A stretch of 64,000 nucleotides of DNA from Amblyornis subalaris (lineage: Eukaryota > Chordata > Aves > Passeriformes > Ptilonorhynchidae): the NCBI GenBank assembly GCA_018881555.1, contig JACAXG010000204.1:186001-250000 (forward strand). The letters run 5' to 3'. The notes under the pieces are model-generated. The model did not search any database and was not told where the DNA came from. It saw nothing but the letters and a program-made list of their open reading frames with translations. The position numbers were made by a program, and so were the translations under genes. Positions 60,012 through 64,000 of this stretch are shown in pieces (position 1 is the stretch's first letter; every line of letters begins with the position of its first letter).

Positions 60012-60500
60012 GATAGAATCATAGAATTGTTTAGGTTGGAAAAAGTGTTTAAAATCTTTGAGTCTAACTGTTAATCCATCACTGCCAATTCCACCACTAA
60101 ACCATTTCCCTAAGCATCACATCTACACATCTTTTGAATACCTTCGGGGATGGTCACTCCAGAACTTCCCTGGACTTCCCTGGCAAAACATGCTTGACAA
60201 TCCTTCATGTGAAAAATGTGAAATTCTTCCTGATATCCGACTGAATCTCCCCTGGCACAGCCTGAGGCTATGTCCTCTTGTGCTGTCACTTCTTGTCTGG
60301 GAGAAGAGGCAGATCCCCACCTGGCTACTCCTTCCTTTCAGGGAGTTGTAGAGAGAGGTGAGGTCACCCCTGAGCCTTCTTTTCTGCAGGCTGAGCCCCC
60401 ACAGCTCCCTCAGATGTTCCTCATCAGACTCGTGCTCCAGACCCTTCCCCAGCTCCATTGTCCTCCTCTGGATATGCTCCATCACCTCAAATGGTGAGAG
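60012..60500 (-). mobile_element. CR1 LINE 3' fragment, antisense
   Basis: It begins with TAGAATCATAGAATTGTTTA and GGTTGGAAAAAG, the reverse complement of the avian CR1 3' terminus. It continues with GTCACTCCAGAACTTCCCTG, a CTTTCAGGGAGTTGTAGAGA segment and AGGCTGAGCCCCCACAGCTC up to TGGATATGCTCC. On the minus strand a frame reads LWGLSLQKRRLRGDLTSLYNSLKG, like the CR1 at 19.76 kb, so both belong to the same or sister subfamilies. It is 5'-truncated and has no intact enzyme. Confidence 0.93.
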
Positions 60501-63500
60501 GAAGCAGACAGTTCAATTCCACTGTGAGTTAAACCTGGTTTCATTTGCAAATTTGGGGTCTGTTCACAATAATGTGCCACAGGTGAGCTGGCAACAAGGT
60601 AGTCCAAAGGAGGGACTATCTTAGAGTTGTTCCTTTTCTCTACCTGATTTTTGGCTTGCCATCACATTCAATCTTGGAATGTTTTAAAAGTTTCCCTGTT
60701 ACCTCCTTCCTTCAGCCAAATAAATCACCACTTTTTGTTTCTTTAATCAGCATCATAGGATGATTAAAAGTTAAAATATATGACAAGTCTGTTCTGCTTT
60801 AATGTCCTGGGATTTTTTGTTTAGACCCTTTTTTCAGAAGATGCTGGCTTAAAGCTATGTGATAGCACCCGCATGAACCTAAATGCTTCCTTTCATTAAG
60901 GAGAAGCCCATGAACACTATTTATTTGTTCATTGTTATTGTTATTATTATTATTAACCATAGAAGGTCAATTTGGCTTTGAATCAGCTGTTTCACTCTAG
61001 AAGAAAGTCAAACTTTGATCAGGCTGCATGCTAAGAGATGTAGGAAAACACAATTTAAACACTCAGTGACTTTTTTTATTACTAAGTGCAAAGCTGTCCA
61101 CTCCAAATAGGAACATTGAGCTCAGCTTTGCTATCCTCCACCAGCTGCCCTTTCCAATAATGACTCCATGACTGGTAGTTAGCAGAAGGAATTTTATTTA
61201 GGACTCGTGTTTTGATAAGATTTAAGACTATTTAAAAAAAACCAATTTCCCAAATGACAAGCTAAGTAGGTGGTTAACCAGCTCCAAAGCACAGATCTAA
61301 AGCAATACACATTTTCAGAGAAGCTGCACAACGTAAGCCCTTGGGGGACAGGCTCAAGTAAAACGAAATGGGGTTTGCAAATTCATTGAAATTAGGTGAA
61401 ACATTCGAGAACCATCACCATTTAAAGATATTGATGAGCCCTTGTCTGTATGTGCAGGTCCATGGCATTAATCATTCACACAGACAGGAACAGACTCTAG
61501 TTTTCAAACAAGATTTGCTGAGTGCTGTTGGGTGGCTTGGAAGATGTGGAGTTATGGCTGGTGCTGCACAGGGTGACGTAAAGGGACAGGTATGGCTCTC
61601 CCTACACCCATTTACTACAATGCATCTCTCTCATCCCTCAGGCTGTCCTGTCTGCAGCTGACACTGCCCAGCTCTTGAGATTTCAGTCAGTTCACCTGGC
61701 ACCTTCCTGTGCCAGGGCTGAGGGTAAGATCCCCGTCTGAATCCAAGCTCTCCAGAGCAAGTCCTGCCCATGCCTCAGTTTCCTGAACTAGGCAAAGGAC
61801 AAGAGATAGGTATTGATCTGTCTTGTACAGTTGTCACAAGAGAGAGGAAAAGAAACATTTGCAGGATTAAATGAATAAAAAGTCCCATTGGATTTCATTT
61901 ACTGTTGGATTTGTGGGAAGTCCAGACCAGTTGTTATGTTTGGAGCTTTCAACTCCGACGTGAAATTCTTGACTCTTTCCTCTGCCATCATTAAGGTCTG
62001 ATCCTGCCACTTTTTACTAGCAAGAGTAAACACTGCCCTTTGAAACTGTGACATTGATTGACATGTAAAAACTTCACATTACAGAGGGTATTGGGAGTGA
62101 ATAAAGATTTCAGGCTCGGATTTACAAAGGCTGCAGTAAAGACGCCTCTGTGAGAGTTGCCTGCTCCCTTCCCTCAAGCCCTGACTGCCCCAGAGTATAG
62201 GTCTGCATCCTCAGGACTGGTGTCCTTCAGATAAGCTGTTCACCACAGCTCCCTTGTCCTGCCTGTCTCTGGCATCTGCTGCTCAAAAAGAGCTTAAAAA
62301 GATCCCAGTTTAACTTTCCCAGAAGAGATGTCACCTCAATGTCTTTGCCAAAGTTCCCTTCTTGCTGTAACACAAGGCCCAGGTGTGAGCTGAGCACATG
62401 ATGACCTCCAGGGTTTATCTATGCAGGGGCAGATTGTGTCCTTGGTTTACAGACAGCCCTTGCTCCCATCACCACTGTCATCAAACACCACTCCATGCAG
62501 TGTCTGCGTGGTGATCCGTGGGATGAAGCTCTCCCTCAAAGCCAAGCTTCTCTGACACCCATTCAAAGATCCTCTGCATACAGTCTGCATTAGGATGTTG
62601 CCTGATTAAAAAGTCCGGACTTCTCCCTGTCCACAATAAAAAAAAACAAAAGGTATGCAGGGGATATATAGCAGGTAACTCAGCATTGGCCTAAATCCTA
62701 AATCCTTACCCTTGTGACTTCTGTGTGCTGTGTTTGTTGCATCCTATGCTTCTCAATTTTTCACCCGCGTAGCTCTTCCTCAGCATGGGTGAGCTCTGGA
62801 GCAAAAAGCACAGACAAGGGAGATCCCATGCTCAGTTCTCCCCTTCACCATGCAGCACTGGTATAGCCTGTCAGTACTTGAGGTAGGCTACTAAATTTGC
62901 ACCTTTGTGGTCCTGCTTTGGTGTAGCAGCTTTTTAGTACTGACAAAAGGCAGGAGGGCATCTTAAAGATAGTCACCGATTCCCCTATTCTTCCCCAAAT
63001 CCTAAGATCCCCTCCCTCCTCCTCCCTCAGGCAAGGGGAAGAGTGTCTGTCTCCACAACTGCAGCAGTTGGCTGTTCATTCACAGATTAACTGCTCCAGC
63101 TCTCTGCCTTATTGCTATTCATATTCGTTTCCCCATCCCATCAGGCAGTAATCCAGTAAAAGATGTCAGCTGGTTAGCAGAATCATCTGGGAAAAGTTGG
63201 GAGACTCTTAACAGACTTCCCTTTCCCATTGCCAGGCCCCTGCTACTAATCCAGATAGACCCCGAAGCACTAGGAGTTTATTTTCGTTTTCCTTTCTCTT
63301 TGTCTGTTTTCTTGGTTTTGTGGTTGGTTTGGGTTTTTTTTTTTGTGTGGGGTTTTTTTCTTTTTTTTTTCCTCCTGGACCCAGCTGCATCTCTGCAAAT
63401 TCCATCTCCAAAATGGAAGCTTGGCTGAGCTGGAAGCTGTCAGCACCGATGGTTAGTAGCTGGCTGCGGCCACTTGCCAGGGAAGGGGGAAGATGAGTCC

Positions 63501-64000
63501 CCAGGCATGGAGGCAGCATGAAAAGTGACTACATCTAAATACTTCAGCACATGATTTCTTTCCCGTTACTTTGATTCAAATCTCCCTTAATCCTCGGCTG
63601 CGTTAATGCAGTTAGCAGGTTATGAGTGCCGCATGTGGATGCCACTGGATTTCAGTCCTTCACACAATAGGTTGGTAAATAATTTAGTACTGAGTTTCGC
63701 CTGGAACAGAACCTGAAAATAGCCAGGCTGCTTATAGCTCCTGATTTCTCTCTTCCCACTTTTGTCCCCTTCACAAGCGCTGGGGGGGTTGTTTGTGCAA
63801 GCACAGCCTGGCAGAGACTGCCATTTTGCATGTCACAGCTTCCTCCCGTCCCTGCTCGTCAGAATCTCTCTTAATTTATTTCCTAGAAGAGAGGGGAGGG
63901 AAAGAGAGGTGTCAGGCCAGAGAGCTTGAGCTACAGACAAAAAAGCAACTGAACGCTCCCGCCTTGTAGTCTGCAAACAGTAAGGATTTGCCCAAATTTC
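60501..64000. other. Ordinary intronic sequence to the right edge
   Basis: Contains an ATT-type microsatellite at 60934-60954, a possible sense MIR core (ATGCCTCAGTTTCCTGAAC) at 61771-61789, T/G-rich low complexity at 63284-63371 and an AT-rich patch at 63580-63690. No exon is supported. Confidence 0.5.

Larger units (their letters stand above)
28414..64000 (+). other. CELF4: Downstream intron of CELF4 (3' part outside the window)
   Basis: The next CELF4 exon would encode [20 protein letters not shown] at the start of RRM2. I did not see it. A GACCGAAAG after a CAG at 38571 was checked, but it runs straight into TGA. The stretch is treated as one intron of at least 35.6 kb. It holds a tRNA-derived SINE, an antisense CR1, several MIR relics, a CpG-rich block near 50.5 kb and several candidate conserved noncoding blocks, listed separately. 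Confidence 0.75.

Noticed and set aside
60123..60485. 120-codon minus-strand frame.
   Set aside because: It is the usual translation of a CR1 LINE 3' region, not a host gene.
1..64000. CRISPR array, phage, operon or defence system.
   Set aside because: No spaced direct repeats and no dense coding; all evidence points to a vertebrate intron.

Overview
The window reads as vertebrate nuclear DNA from a bird, and probably a passerine. It is AT-rich and full of stop codons in all frames, with no bacterial-type gene packing. It carries CR1 LINE 3' ends that finish in the avian ATTCTATG-type tail (14.78-15.08 kb and 19.76-20.16 kb on +, 60.01-60.50 kb on -). It also has many old MIR-type SINE remnants and one tRNA-Ile-derived SINE with a CR1-like tail (37.28-37.42 kb), which resembles the songbird TguSINE1 family.

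The only protein-coding sequence I can support is one 49-nt internal exon on the + strand at 28365-28413. It encodes MNRPIQVKPADSESRG plus one base of a split codon. It is flanked by a pyrimidine-tract AG acceptor and a GT donor. The peptide, the 49-nt length and the phase match the third coding exon of a CELF/Bruno-like RNA-binding protein gene, best CELF4. I found neither the preceding 83-nt exon nor the following RRM2 exon. The rest of the window is therefore best read as two very long introns of CELF4, transcribed left to right: at least 28.4 kb upstream and 35.6 kb downstream.

Layout: 1-14.7 kb is intron with simple repeats, weak MIR remnants and a few AT-rich enhancer-like blocks. 14.8-15.6 kb holds a CR1 and an antisense MIR. 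16.4-17.0 kb is a CpG-rich block with a NotI site and a G-quadruplex motif. 17.3-28 kb is intron with another CR1. 28.0-28.65 kb is the exon with its flanks and a possible upstream poison exon. 30.1-30.7, 36.2-36.7, 41.95-42.2, 50.1-50.45 and 52.1-52.55 kb look like developmental-type noncoding elements. 50.4-50.9 kb is a second CpG-rich block. 56-60.5 kb holds MIR remnants and an antisense CR1. The remainder is ordinary intron.

None of the long reading frames looks like a real gene. I see no rRNA, functional tRNA, CRISPR or phage-like system. The most useful leads are the short CELF exon with its weak donor, the possible poison exon just upstream, the two intronic CpG-rich blocks, and a diverged duplicated pair at 32.1 and 33.0 kb.
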